This document shows positions 52,446 through 61,116 of a stretch of DNA of 64,000 bases, piece by piece. Under the pieces are notes generated by a model that was not told the origin of the DNA, made no database searches, and was given only the letters and a program-made list of their open reading frames with translations. The translations under genes and the position numbers were made by a program. Within the stretch, counting starts at the first letter, position 1, and every line of letters starts with the position of its first letter. Source of the stretch: Actinomadura spongiicola (GTDB lineage Bacteria > Actinomycetota > Actinomycetes > Streptosporangiales > Streptosporangiaceae); assembly GCF_003432485.1 (NCBI RefSeq), contig NZ_QVNQ01000002.1:62001-126000 (forward strand), given 5' to 3'.

Positions 52446-53923
52446 TGACCGCGCTCCTGCCGCTGACCATTGAGGATGCTGCCGCCGCGTTGCGGGACGG
52501 TGCGGTGACCTCGACCGTTCTGACGCGGGCCGTTCTCGACCGGATCGCGCGGCTTGACGGCGACCTCGGCGCCTACGTCACCGTGTGCGAGGACGCGGCG
52601 CTCGCGGCGGCGGCCGAGGCCGACGCCGAGTTCGCGCGGGGTCGGGACCGGTCGCCCCTTCAGGGGATCCCGCTGGTCGTCAAGGACCTCGTCGCCACCC
52701 GCGACGCTCCCACGCGTGCCAACAGTCAGGTTCTCGAACCCGGGTGGGGTGGCGGCGTCGATGCTCCGGCGGTGGCGCGGCTGCGGGCGGTGGGTGGTGT
52801 TCTGCTTGGCAAGTCCACGACGAACGAGTTCGCTTGCGGGCTGCCCGACCGGACGGCGCCCTTCCCGTTTCCCCGGAACCCGTGGAATCCCGGGCACACA
52901 CCGATGGGGTCCAGTTCCGGGACGGCGATCGCGACCAGTGCGGGGCTCACCCTCGGCGGGCTCGGCACCGACACGGGCGGGTCGGTGCGCGGTCCGGCCG
53001 GTGCGAACGGTGTCACCGGGTTGAAGGTCACCTTCGGGCGGGTGCCGAAGAGCGGTGTCGTCCCGCTGGCGTTCACCCTCGACACCGTCGGGCCGATGGC
53101 CCGCAGCGCCTATGACTGCGCGCTGATCCTCGACGTGATCGCCGGGCACGATCCCGGTGACCCGTACTCCGCGCCGGTGCCGGTCGACCGTTACGCCGAC
53201 GCCGCCCGCGGCGGCGGGGTAGAGGCGCTGCGGATCGGGGTGCCGACCCGGTACTTCCTGGACTCGCCGCTGCTGGACGGCGAGGTCCACGCCGGTGTGC
53301 TGCGCGCCGCCCACGAGCTGGAGCGGGCGGGCGCGACGCTCGTCGACGTCGTCGTGCCGTACGCGCAGGAGGCGAACGACGCCAACAACATCACGTACCT
53401 GTCCGAGGCGTTCGCGTACCACCGGACGAACCTCGTCGAAAGGTGGGGCGAGTACGGGCGGTCGACGCGTGAACTGCTCGCGCGGGCCGCGTTCTTCACC
53501 GGGGCCGACTACGTCCAGGCTCAGCGGGTCCGGGAATTGTTCCGGCGGGCGCTCGCGGACGTCTTCGCGAGCGTCGACGTCCTGCTCACGCCGGTGTCGC
53601 TCATGCCTCCCGCGCCGGTCGCGTCGGCGGACCTGGCCGCGGCACTGTTCCGGCCGGGCTTCCACGGCCTGTGGAACGCCGCCGGGCTCCCGGCGCTCGC
53701 CGCGCCCTGCGGGTTCAACTCCGCCGGGCTGCCGCTGTCGTTCCAGGTGGTGGGCCCGGCGTTCGGGGAGAGCACGGTCCTGCGCGTCGCCGACACCTAC
53801 CAACGGCTCACCGACTGGCACCTGCGGGTGCCGCCCGCCGTCCGCGACGGGCTCGCGTGTCGAGAACTCACTCACCAGAGGGTCGCACGGTCATCGCACA
53901 CACCACGAGAAGGGGCAGGATGA
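52445..53923 (+). CDS. Amidase signature enzyme (AtzE-like)
   Basis: 492 aa. Ser-cisSer-Lys triad: Lys80 (GIPLVVKDLVA), the cis-Ser in MGSSSGTAIATS and the nucleophile about S180 in GTDTGGSVRGPAGANG. The usual GGSSGGS loop is altered to GSSSGTA. Such enzymes hydrolyse amides or N-carboxy/N-carbamoyl compounds. ATG 52445 overlaps the stop of the AtzG-like gene, giving strict coupling; GTG 52442 or 52436 are alternatives. Substrate is inferred only as an amide-bearing intermediate of the operon's pathway. Confidence 0.87.
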   Translation: MTALLPLTIEDAAAALRDGAVTSTVLTRAVLDRIARLDGDLGAYVTVCEDAALAAAAEADAEFARGRDRSPLQGIPLVVKDLVATRDAPTRANSQVLEPGWGGGVDAPAVARLRAVGGVLLGKSTTNEFACGLPDRTAPFPFPRNPWNPGHTPMGSSSGTAIATSAGLTLGGLGTDTGGSVRGPAGANGVTGLKVTFGRVPKSGVVPLAFTLDTVGPMARSAYDCALILDVIAGHDPGDPYSAPVPVDRYADAARGGGVEALRIGVPTRYFLDSPLLDGEVHAGVLRAAHELERAGATLVDVVVPYAQEANDANNITYLSEAFAYHRTNLVERWGEYGRSTRELLARAAFFTGADYVQAQRVRELFRRALADVFASVDVLLTPVSLMPPAPVASADLAAALFRPGFHGLWNAAGLPALAAPCGFNSAGLPLSFQVVGPAFGESTVLRVADTYQRLTDWHLRVPPAVRDGLACRELTHQRVARSSHTPREGAG

Positions 53924-53924
53924 C

Positions 53925-55049
53925 ATGTCTTCCCAGAGAACGCACGCCCGCCGAGGCATGCGTGGACGGCCCGGCACGCTGACGGCGCTGATGGTCGGGG
54001 CGCTCGTCGCGACCTTCGCGTCCGCCTGCGGCGGTTCCGACTCGGGCTCGGGCTCCGGCTCGGGCGGCGACCCGAAGTCCCTCGTCATCGCCGGGTGGGG
54101 CGGCTCGTTCACGGCCGCGAACAAGGAGGCCTTCTACGACCAGTTCGAGAAGGAGACGGGCATCAAGGTGACGATCGCGACGCCCGGCGGCGGGTTCGCG
54201 GCCAAGGTCGCCGCGCAGCGCGCGGGCAACAACATCGAATGGGACCTGCTGGAGGCGCCCGGCGGCGACACCTCGAAGCTGGTCCTGGACGGCAACCTGG
54301 AGAAGTTCCCCGCGTCGCTGGTGCAGGCGGTCACGCCGCTGGTGGCGGACGGCGCGCTCCGTCCCAGCCCGGCCGAGCCGTACTACCTCGACCACGGCGG
54401 CACGGTGAACCTCATCGGCTGCAACACCAAGCTCGTGAAGAAGTGTCCGACGAACCCGCGTGAGTTCTTCGACGTGAAGTCCTTCCCCGGGACGCGGGGC
54501 ATCACGGCGAACAACCCCATCTTCACCAGCCTGTTCGGGCTGGCGGGCGACGGCGTCCAGCCCCAGCAGTACTTCCCCGCCGACGTGGACCGTGCCATGA
54601 ACTCCCTCAAGCGGATCAAGCCGAACGTGTCGGTGTGGGCGACCACCCCCGCGCAGATGCAGCAGGCCATCGTGGACGGCGAGGTCGCGATCATGCAGGC
54701 GCCGAACACCGTGCTGATCTCGGCGATGAAGTCGGTGCCCGAACTGAAGCTCTACTGGGAGGGCGGCCTGCTCTTCGACGAGGGCTGGTGCGTGCCCAAG
54801 GGCGCGAAGAACAAGGAGGCCGCCTTCAAGTTCATCCAGTGGTACGCCGAGAAGCGCGAACTCCAGGCCAAGTTCACCACGAAGCTCGGCGCCGGCACCG
54901 CCGGACGCGACATGCAGAAGTACCTGTCGCCCGAGGTGCTGAAGAACCTGCCCATCAACAAGACCGGCGTCACCCTCGTCGACGGCATGGCGGGCGCGAA
55001 GCAGCAGCAGGAACTCGGCAAAAGGCTGCGGGAGATCCTCGTCGGCTGA
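53925..55049 (+). CDS. Extracellular solute-binding lipoprotein (PotD/spermidine-putrescine type)
   Basis: 374 aa. Signal peptide with lipobox ending FASAC (Cys35), a Ser/Gly-rich linker, then SLVIAGWGGSFTAANKEAFY and FEKETGIKVTI, as in PotD-family binding proteins. Also ANNPIFTSLFGLAG, WATTPAQMQQAIVDGEVAIM and GWCVPKGAKNKEAAFKFI. It delivers its ligand to the permeases encoded next. PotD-type binding proteins take cationic amines, but relatives bind diverse small organic acids and imidazole-type compounds. Confidence 0.92.
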   Translation: MSSQRTHARRGMRGRPGTLTALMVGALVATFASACGGSDSGSGSGSGGDPKSLVIAGWGGSFTAANKEAFYDQFEKETGIKVTIATPGGGFAAKVAAQRAGNNIEWDLLEAPGGDTSKLVLDGNLEKFPASLVQAVTPLVADGALRPSPAEPYYLDHGGTVNLIGCNTKLVKKCPTNPREFFDVKSFPGTRGITANNPIFTSLFGLAGDGVQPQQYFPADVDRAMNSLKRIKPNVSVWATTPAQMQQAIVDGEVAIMQAPNTVLISAMKSVPELKLYWEGGLLFDEGWCVPKGAKNKEAAFKFIQWYAEKRELQAKFTTKLGAGTAGRDMQKYLSPEVLKNLPINKTGVTLVDGMAGAKQQQELGKRLREILVG

Positions 55050-55055
55050 CGGCGC

Positions 55056-55089
55056 GCGTGCCGGTGGCCGCGGGGCGCCGCCGGCACGC
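55056..55089. terminator. Hairpin between binding protein and permease genes
   Basis: GCGTGCCGG / CCGGCACGC with a 16-nt loop. Such hairpins commonly stabilise or partly terminate mRNA so that binding protein exceeds permease. Confidence 0.6.
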
Positions 55090-55165
55090 CCTCGATCGGA
55101 CGAGCCCGAAGCCTCGACCCTCGAAGACGGCGAGCACGGATGGGAGATGACCAGGAGATGAGCGC

Positions 55166-56044
55166 ATGCGTCAGATGAGGCGCCGAACACGCACCCGGGG
55201 ATGGCAGTCGACGTTCTCCGGCCCGACCGGGCTGGCACTGATCGCGCCGTTCCTCGCCGTCGCCGCCGTGTTCATCGTCTACCCGTTCGTCGAACTGCTG
55301 CGGACGGCGTTCGGTGAACCCAACGGGTTCGGCAACGTCGGCGACTTCCTCAAGAGCCCGGCGGCGCGGCGCACGCTGTGGACGACCTGCTTCACCTCGC
55401 TGATCGTCACGGTGATCGTCGTGGGGCTCGGCGCCGTGCTGGCCTGGTCGCTGCGCACCACCAGGAGCCGGTTGACCCGCATGGTGATCGCCATGGCCGT
55501 GTTCGTGCCGCTGTGGATGGGCGCGGTGATGAAGATCTACGCCTTCACCGTGCTGCTGGAACGGTTCGGGGTCGTCAACCGGACCCTGACGTCCATCGGT
55601 CTGATCGACGAGCCCGTGCAACTGCTGCGCACGCAGTTCGCGGTGGTGGCCGGGATGACGTACCAGATGCTGCCGTACGCGGTGCTGCCCATGTACGCGG
55701 TGTACGTGACGATCGACCTGAACCTGATACAGGCCGCCGAGAGCATGGGCGCGTCCCGGGTCCGGGCGTTGCGGGACGTGGTGACGCCGCTGGCCCTCCC
55801 CGGGCTGCTGGCCTCGACGGTCATCGTCTACGTGATCTGCATCGGGTACTACCTGACGCCGGTCCTGCTCGGCGGAGCCACGGCGCCGTTCACCGCGAGC
55901 CTCATCGCCGACGACATCTTCAACCTGTTCCAGCCGCAGCAGGCCGCCGTGTCCTCGGTGCTGCTGCTGATCGTCGCCGGAATCGTCATCCTCGGCGGGC
56001 TGCGTCTGGTCGGCAGGGAACGGATGCGGAGGGCCCTCGGATGA
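55166..56044 (+). CDS. ABC transporter permease 1 (PotB type)
   Basis: 292 aa, six membrane helices. EAA loop QAAESMGASRVRALRDVVTP and LALPGLL near the C-terminus. N-terminal segment LALIAPFLAVAAVFIVYPFV is typical of PotB-type permeases. ATG start; its stop overlaps the start of permease 2 (ATGA). Confidence 0.94.
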   Translation: MRQMRRRTRTRGWQSTFSGPTGLALIAPFLAVAAVFIVYPFVELLRTAFGEPNGFGNVGDFLKSPAARRTLWTTCFTSLIVTVIVVGLGAVLAWSLRTTRSRLTRMVIAMAVFVPLWMGAVMKIYAFTVLLERFGVVNRTLTSIGLIDEPVQLLRTQFAVVAGMTYQMLPYAVLPMYAVYVTIDLNLIQAAESMGASRVRALRDVVTPLALPGLLASTVIVYVICIGYYLTPVLLGGATAPFTASLIADDIFNLFQPQQAAVSSVLLLIVAGIVILGGLRLVGRERMRRALG

Positions 56045-56898
56045 CGACCGACACCCTGACCCCGTCCGTCCCGGCCGGGACCGAGCGGCGGTCCGTGCCC
56101 GACACCGCCGGACGTCGCGTCCTCACCCACGGCCTTCGGGCGGTCGACCTGGTGGTGCGCGCCGTCGCGGTGCTGTTCCTCGGTGTGCCGATCGTGTGCG
56201 TCGTCGTGCTGTCGTTCTCCAACGCCGAGGTGCTCCAGTTCCCGCCGGAGGAGTGGGGGCTGCGGCAGTACCGGTCGTTCTTCGGCTCGGACACCTGGAT
56301 CGACGCCATGGTGCTGTCGTTCAAGCTGGCGACCGTGTCGGCGGCGATCTCCCTGCTGATCGGCATCCCGGCCGTGTTCGCGCTGTACCGGTCGCGGCTT
56401 CCGCTGAAGGGGCTGTTCCAGGCCATCGGGTTGAGCCCGCTGGTGATCCCGGGCGTCGCCTACGCCGTGGCGCTCTACACCCTGTTCGTGCAGTTCCGGC
56501 TCACCAGCAACATGGTGGCCCTGGTGCTGACGTACGCGGTGCACGGTCTGCCGTTCGTCCTGCTGATCCTCGGGTCGGCGATGGCGCGGCTGCCCGCCGA
56601 GACGGAGCTGGTCGCGATGACCCTCGGCGCGTCCCGGCCGCGCGCCATGGTCGGGATCACGCTGCGGCTGCTGTTGCCCGCGATCGGCGCGTCCTACATC
56701 TTCGCGTTCATCACCAGCTTCGACGAGGCCGTACTGATCAACTTCCTGGGCGGGCCGGGGACCGTGACGCTCCCGAAGGCCATCTTCGACAACGTCAAGA
56801 CCGGACTCGACCCCAACATCACCGCGATCGCGACCCTGCTCATGGCGGGCACCGGTGTCGTCGGCTCGCTCGCCTTCATGCTGCGGAGGAAGGTATGA
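56041..56898 (+). CDS. ABC transporter permease 2 (PotC type)
   Basis: 285 aa, six membrane helices. EAA loop VAMTLGASRPRAMVGITLRL; the LPFVLLILGSAMARLPAE region precedes it. The hydrophilic N-terminal ~35 residues (Thr/Pro/Arg-rich) are an extension. ATG overlaps the permease 1 stop, and its stop overlaps the ATPase ATG, so translation is coupled along the transporter. Confidence 0.94.
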   Translation: MTTDTLTPSVPAGTERRSVPDTAGRRVLTHGLRAVDLVVRAVAVLFLGVPIVCVVVLSFSNAEVLQFPPEEWGLRQYRSFFGSDTWIDAMVLSFKLATVSAAISLLIGIPAVFALYRSRLPLKGLFQAIGLSPLVIPGVAYAVALYTLFVQFRLTSNMVALVLTYAVHGLPFVLLILGSAMARLPAETELVAMTLGASRPRAMVGITLRLLLPAIGASYIFAFITSFDEAVLINFLGGPGTVTLPKAIFDNVKTGLDPNITAIATLLMAGTGVVGSLAFMLRRKV

Positions 56899-58037
56899 AC
56901 GTCAGGGCATCCAAGGAGTCGCGTGGCGAGGCCACGGCCGTGCCCGAGCCCGTGCCGTCCGAACCGGCCGGGCTGGAGCTGCGCGGGCTGGTCAAGCGGT
57001 TCGGCGGGACGGAGGCGCTGCGCGGCATCGACCTAGTCGCCGAGCGCGGCAACTTCGTCACCGTCCTCGGCCCCAGCGGTTCGGGGAAGACCACGATTCT
57101 GCGCGTCGTCGCCGGGTTCCTCGCGCCGGACGAGGGCGAGGTGCTCATCGACGGCCGTGACGTCACGCGGGTGCCTCCGGCGTCCCGCGAGATCGGCATG
57201 GTGTTCCAGAACTACGCGCTGTTCCCGCACATGACCGCCGCCGACAACATCGCCTACGGCCTGAAGATGCGCCGCTGGCCGAAGGCGGACCGGGCCCGGC
57301 GGGTCGCGGAGATGCTGGAACTGGTCGGCCTGGGTGAGCTGGGCGGACGGCTGCCGCGCGAACTGTCGGGCGGGCAGCAGCAGCGGGTGGCGGTCGCCCG
57401 CGCGCTGGCGTTCCGTCCGCACCTGCTGCTGATGGACGAGCCGCTCGGCGCGCTCGACCGCGAACTGCGCATGCGGATGGCCGTGGAACTGCGGCGGCTC
57501 CACCAGGAGGCGGCGGCGACGACCGTTTACGTGACGCACGACCGTGAGGAGGCGCTGACGCTCTCCGACTGGATCGTGATCATGCACGACGGTCGCATCG
57601 ACGCGGTCGGCACCGCGGAGGAGCTGTACACGAGACCGCGCAACGGTTTCGTCGCGAGCTTCTTCGGCGGGCACAACGTCGCCGAGGCGACGATGGGGGG
57701 CCTCAGCGGGGACCGGGCGCGCGTCGGGTTCGCCGGGTGCGACATGGAGGTCGTGTGCGGGCAGCCGCTGGACGCCGCCGACGAGCTGGTGGACCTCAGC
57801 ATCCCCGAGGAGGCGCTGAGCCTGACGCCGACCGGGGCGGCACCGGCCCGCCTTGAGCTGCATGTGCTGGACGACCTGTATCTGGGCAACTCGGTGCGCG
57901 TCACAGTCCGCACCGGCGACGGTGTCACGCTGCGGGCCGTCCTGCCCCGGGACGCCCGCGACTCGATCCGGCACGGCGGCACGGTGACCGCCTACCTCGA
58001 CACGACGCAGGTGGCGGCGGTGCCCCATGAGCGGTGA
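56895..58037 (+). CDS. ABC transporter ATPase (PotA type)
   Basis: 380 aa. Walker A GPSGSGKTT, Q-loop VFQNYALFPHMT, signature LSGGQQQRVAVARAL, Walker B LLLMDEP, D-loop GALDR and H-loop VTHDREEA. The C-terminal TOBE domain spans about 285-375 (LELHVLDDLYLGNSVRVTV). It powers the importer. It overlaps the following acyl-CoA synthetase start by 11 bp, linking transport to metabolism. Confidence 0.95.
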   Translation: MNVRASKESRGEATAVPEPVPSEPAGLELRGLVKRFGGTEALRGIDLVAERGNFVTVLGPSGSGKTTILRVVAGFLAPDEGEVLIDGRDVTRVPPASREIGMVFQNYALFPHMTAADNIAYGLKMRRWPKADRARRVAEMLELVGLGELGGRLPRELSGGQQQRVAVARALAFRPHLLLMDEPLGALDRELRMRMAVELRRLHQEAAATTVYVTHDREEALTLSDWIVIMHDGRIDAVGTAEELYTRPRNGFVASFFGGHNVAEATMGGLSGDRARVGFAGCDMEVVCGQPLDAADELVDLSIPEEALSLTPTGAAPARLELHVLDDLYLGNSVRVTVRTGDGVTLRAVLPRDARDSIRHGGTVTAYLDTTQVAAVPHER

Positions 58038-60198
58038 CGACGGGGGTGGGCGGCGGTCCGCGCTCCATGACCTGCTGAACCCGAAGAGCATCGTGATCGT
58101 CGGGTTGTCGCCGCGTGCCGGGTCGACCGGCCGCCGGATCCTCGACAACCTCCGCCGGTTCGACTTCGGCGGCGCGGTCTACGGCGTGCACCCCGGCGGC
58201 CGGGACGTCGACGCCGTCACGGTGTACCGGTCGCTGGCCGACGTGCCCGACACCCCGACCGTGGCGCTGATCTGCACGCCGAGCGACACCGTGGCCGGGC
58301 TGGTCGAGCAGGCCGGGGAGAAGGGCTGCCGGGGCGTGGTCGTCTACGCCTCCGGGTTCGAGGAGACGGCGGGCGGCGCGGCGCGGGCCGAGCGGCTGCG
58401 CGAGCTGGCCGGACGGTACGACATGAGCCTGGTCGGGCCGAACTGCATGGGCGTCTTCAACCCCGGGCGTGGCCTGTGGCTGACCGGCGGCGACTTCGGC
58501 ACGGACCTGCGCCCCGGCCCGGTCGCCGTGGTGTCGCAGTCGGGGTCGGGGTGCATCCTGCTCGCCGCGTCTGGACGGCTTGGGCTCTCCTATGTCGTGT
58601 CGAGCGGAAACGAGACCGTTACTGGGATGGCCGACTATCTCGACCATTTCGTCGAGGACCCGGACGTCCGGGCGGTCGGCATCGTGGTGGAAGGCCTCGG
58701 CGACGCGGACGGTGTCATGGCCGCGGTCCGAAAGGGGCACGAACGCGGCGTCGCGGTGGTGGCCCTAAAGGTCGGCCGGACGGAGCTCGGCGCCCGCAAC
58801 GTCGCGTCCCATACCGGCGCGATCGCCGGGGACGCGCGGGCCTTCGAGGCGTTCTGCCGCCGGGCCGGGATCGTGACGGTCACCGACTTCGACGAGCTGA
58901 CCGAGGCGCTGGTGGCGCTGTCGACCCTGCGCACCGCCCCGGCGGGGGATCGAGTCGCGTTTCTGGGGCTGTCCGGCGGTGAGCTGGGCGTGGTCGCCGA
59001 TGTCGCCGACGGGCGCGTGAACCTGGCGCGGCTGTCGGCGGGCACCCGGGACGAGGTCGCGGCGATCCTGCCGGACTTCGCCACGATCGCCAACCCGCTC
59101 GACGGCACCGGCCAGCTGGTCGGCGAACCCGAACGGTTCGGGCGGCTCGCGGCGGCCGTCGCCGCCGACGACGGAGTCGATCTCCTCGCGGTCGTCCTGG
59201 ACGCGCCGCCGTCGCTGGGCGGACGGCTCGCCGCGTCCTACACCCGCCTGCTGGCGACCCTGCCCGGTGTGCGGGAACGCAGCGGCACCCCGGTCGTCGT
59301 GCTGTCGAACTACGGCGGCGGGCTGCACCCGTTCGCCGCTTCGGCCCTGGCCGGTTCCGACATTCCCGTCGTGCACGGCACCCGCGCCGGAATGGCCGCG
59401 ATCGCCGCCGTGACCACCGTCGCCGCGCGCCGCCCCGAACTCGCCGCCGAGGACGACGGCCCTGTCGTCCTCGGCGGCACCCCGGTGGAGTCCCTGCGGG
59501 CGGTGCGGCGGGCCTTGGACGCGTCACCGGCGGGCCAGGTGCCCCACGACGTGCTCGCGGACCTGGCCACGCGATACGGGCTGCCGTTGCCGCGCCGGGC
59601 GGCCGCCGCCTCGGTGGGTGACGCCGTCGCGGCCGCCGCCTCGATCGGCTTCCCGGTGGTGCTCAAGACCGCGTCGCCGAAGGTCGTCCACAAGAGCGAC
59701 GTCGGCGGGGTCGCGGTCGGGCCGTCCACGCCGTCGGAGGCGCGCGACGCCTACGAGGCCGTCACGTCGTCGGTGGCGCGGCACCTCGGCGAACCGGCGC
59801 CGCAGGTCACGGTGGAGGAGATGGTCACCGGCGGCGTGGAGGCGTTCGTCGGCTGCGTCCTCGACCCCGTGTTCGGGCCGCTGCTGGCGCTCGGGACCGG
59901 CGGGACGCTCGTCGAACTCCAACCCGACCCGGCCCTGTCGCTGCTGCCGGTGTCGGCGGAGGACGTCCGCGCACTGGTCGCCGAGACACCGCTGGAACGC
60001 CTGTTCGCCGGATATCGCGGCGCCGACCCGGCCGACGCCGACGCGTTCGTCGACCTCGTCGTCCGCGTCGGACGGCTGGCCGCCGACCTGCGCGAGGCCG
60101 CCGTGGAGATCGACCTGAACCCGGTCGCCGTGCTGCCGCGCGGACGGGGCGTGCGCGTCCTCGACCTCCGGATCGTCCGTCCGTCCCTGACCCGTTAG
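58027..60198 (+). CDS. ADP-forming acyl-CoA synthetase (acetate-CoA ligase family)
   Basis: 723 aa, fused alpha-beta form. CoA-binding domain at about 15-140, ligase domain with phospho-histidine H262 (NVASHTGAIAG), then the C-terminal ATP-grasp domain: PVVLKTASPKVVHKSDVGGV and VTVEEMVTGGVEAFVG, then IDLNPVAVL. It activates a carboxylic acid with ATP to give ADP and Pi. In this operon it would load the imported or processed acid onto CoA. ATG overlaps the ATPase gene. Confidence 0.92.
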   Translation: MSGDDGGGRRSALHDLLNPKSIVIVGLSPRAGSTGRRILDNLRRFDFGGAVYGVHPGGRDVDAVTVYRSLADVPDTPTVALICTPSDTVAGLVEQAGEKGCRGVVVYASGFEETAGGAARAERLRELAGRYDMSLVGPNCMGVFNPGRGLWLTGGDFGTDLRPGPVAVVSQSGSGCILLAASGRLGLSYVVSSGNETVTGMADYLDHFVEDPDVRAVGIVVEGLGDADGVMAAVRKGHERGVAVVALKVGRTELGARNVASHTGAIAGDARAFEAFCRRAGIVTVTDFDELTEALVALSTLRTAPAGDRVAFLGLSGGELGVVADVADGRVNLARLSAGTRDEVAAILPDFATIANPLDGTGQLVGEPERFGRLAAAVAADDGVDLLAVVLDAPPSLGGRLAASYTRLLATLPGVRERSGTPVVVLSNYGGGLHPFAASALAGSDIPVVHGTRAGMAAIAAVTTVAARRPELAAEDDGPVVLGGTPVESLRAVRRALDASPAGQVPHDVLADLATRYGLPLPRRAAAASVGDAVAAAASIGFPVVLKTASPKVVHKSDVGGVAVGPSTPSEARDAYEAVTSSVARHLGEPAPQVTVEEMVTGGVEAFVGCVLDPVFGPLLALGTGGTLVELQPDPALSLLPVSAEDVRALVAETPLERLFAGYRGADPADADAFVDLVVRVGRLAADLREAAVEIDLNPVAVLPRGRGVRVLDLRIVRPSLTR

Positions 60199-60210
60199 GA
60201 ACGCTCCAAC

Positions 60211-61089
60211 GTGGATTACACATCGATCCTGTACGAGGTGGACGACGCCGTCGCCACCCTCACCCTCAACCGGCCCGAGATCATGAACGCCCTGTCGGCG
60301 GACATGGAACGGGAGTTGCACGACGCGCTGCGCCGCGCCGGAAGGGACGACGACGTCCGCGCGATCGTCCTCACCGGGGCCGGACGGGCGTTCTGCTCCG
60401 GGTACGACATGTCGGCTGTCGACGGGGCGAACGCGGCGAGCACGACGAATGCCGCACCTCGCTATCCGGCGGACGTCATCGGCACCTGGTACGACCGCAA
60501 CCAGGAGGAACTCGACCATCTCCGGGAGATCTGGAGCCTGCCCAAGCCGGTGATCGCGGCGGTCAACGGATGGTGCATGGGCGGCGGGTTCTGGTACGGC
60601 CTGGCCTGCGACATCACCATCGCGTCCAGCGACGCCGTCTTCGCCCAGCCCGAGGTGCGGATGACGTCCAGCTCCATCTTCCTGTTCGCCGCCCTGTGCG
60701 GCTGGAAGAACGCCAACCGCTACGCGCTGACCGGTGACCACTTCGACGCCGCCGAGGCGCTGCGGATGGGCGTGGTCAACGAGGTCGTCGCGCCCGACGA
60801 GCTGCTGCCCACCGCACGGCGGCTCGGACGGCGCATCGCGATGGTCCCGGCGGCGTCGGTGCGGCTCAACAAGGCCATCACCATGCAGGGGCTGCGCGCG
60901 GCCGGGATCGACAGCGGGCTGCTGCTCAACGGCGCGCTCAACGCGATGGCGCATTCCTCCTACGGGCCGGAACGCGAGCGGCTCAACGAGGCGAAGGCCG
61001 AAGGCGGGCTGCGGGCGTTCCTCAACGCCCGCGACGAGCCGTTCCGGCCCGAACCGTTCGGACCGAAGTCCGCCAAGACGGGCGAGTAG
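60211..61089 (+). CDS. Enoyl-CoA hydratase/isomerase family protein
   Basis: 292 aa crotonase from GTG. Oxyanion-hole segments GRAFCSGYDMSAVD and VNGWCMGGGFWYGLACD; the following region FAQPEVRMTSSSIFLFAALC departs from classic hydratases at the second glutamate. The C-terminus is longer than usual (EAKAEGGLRAFLNARDEPFR). The reaction is likely hydration, dehydration or hydrolysis of the CoA ester formed upstream. Confidence 0.88.
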   Translation: MDYTSILYEVDDAVATLTLNRPEIMNALSADMERELHDALRRAGRDDDVRAIVLTGAGRAFCSGYDMSAVDGANAASTTNAAPRYPADVIGTWYDRNQEELDHLREIWSLPKPVIAAVNGWCMGGGFWYGLACDITIASSDAVFAQPEVRMTSSSIFLFAALCGWKNANRYALTGDHFDAAEALRMGVVNEVVAPDELLPTARRLGRRIAMVPAASVRLNKAITMQGLRAAGIDSGLLLNGALNAMAHSSYGPERERLNEAKAEGGLRAFLNARDEPFRPEPFGPKSAKTGE

Positions 61090-61116
61090 GCGGCACACGT
61101 GATCGGAGGAGAGTCG

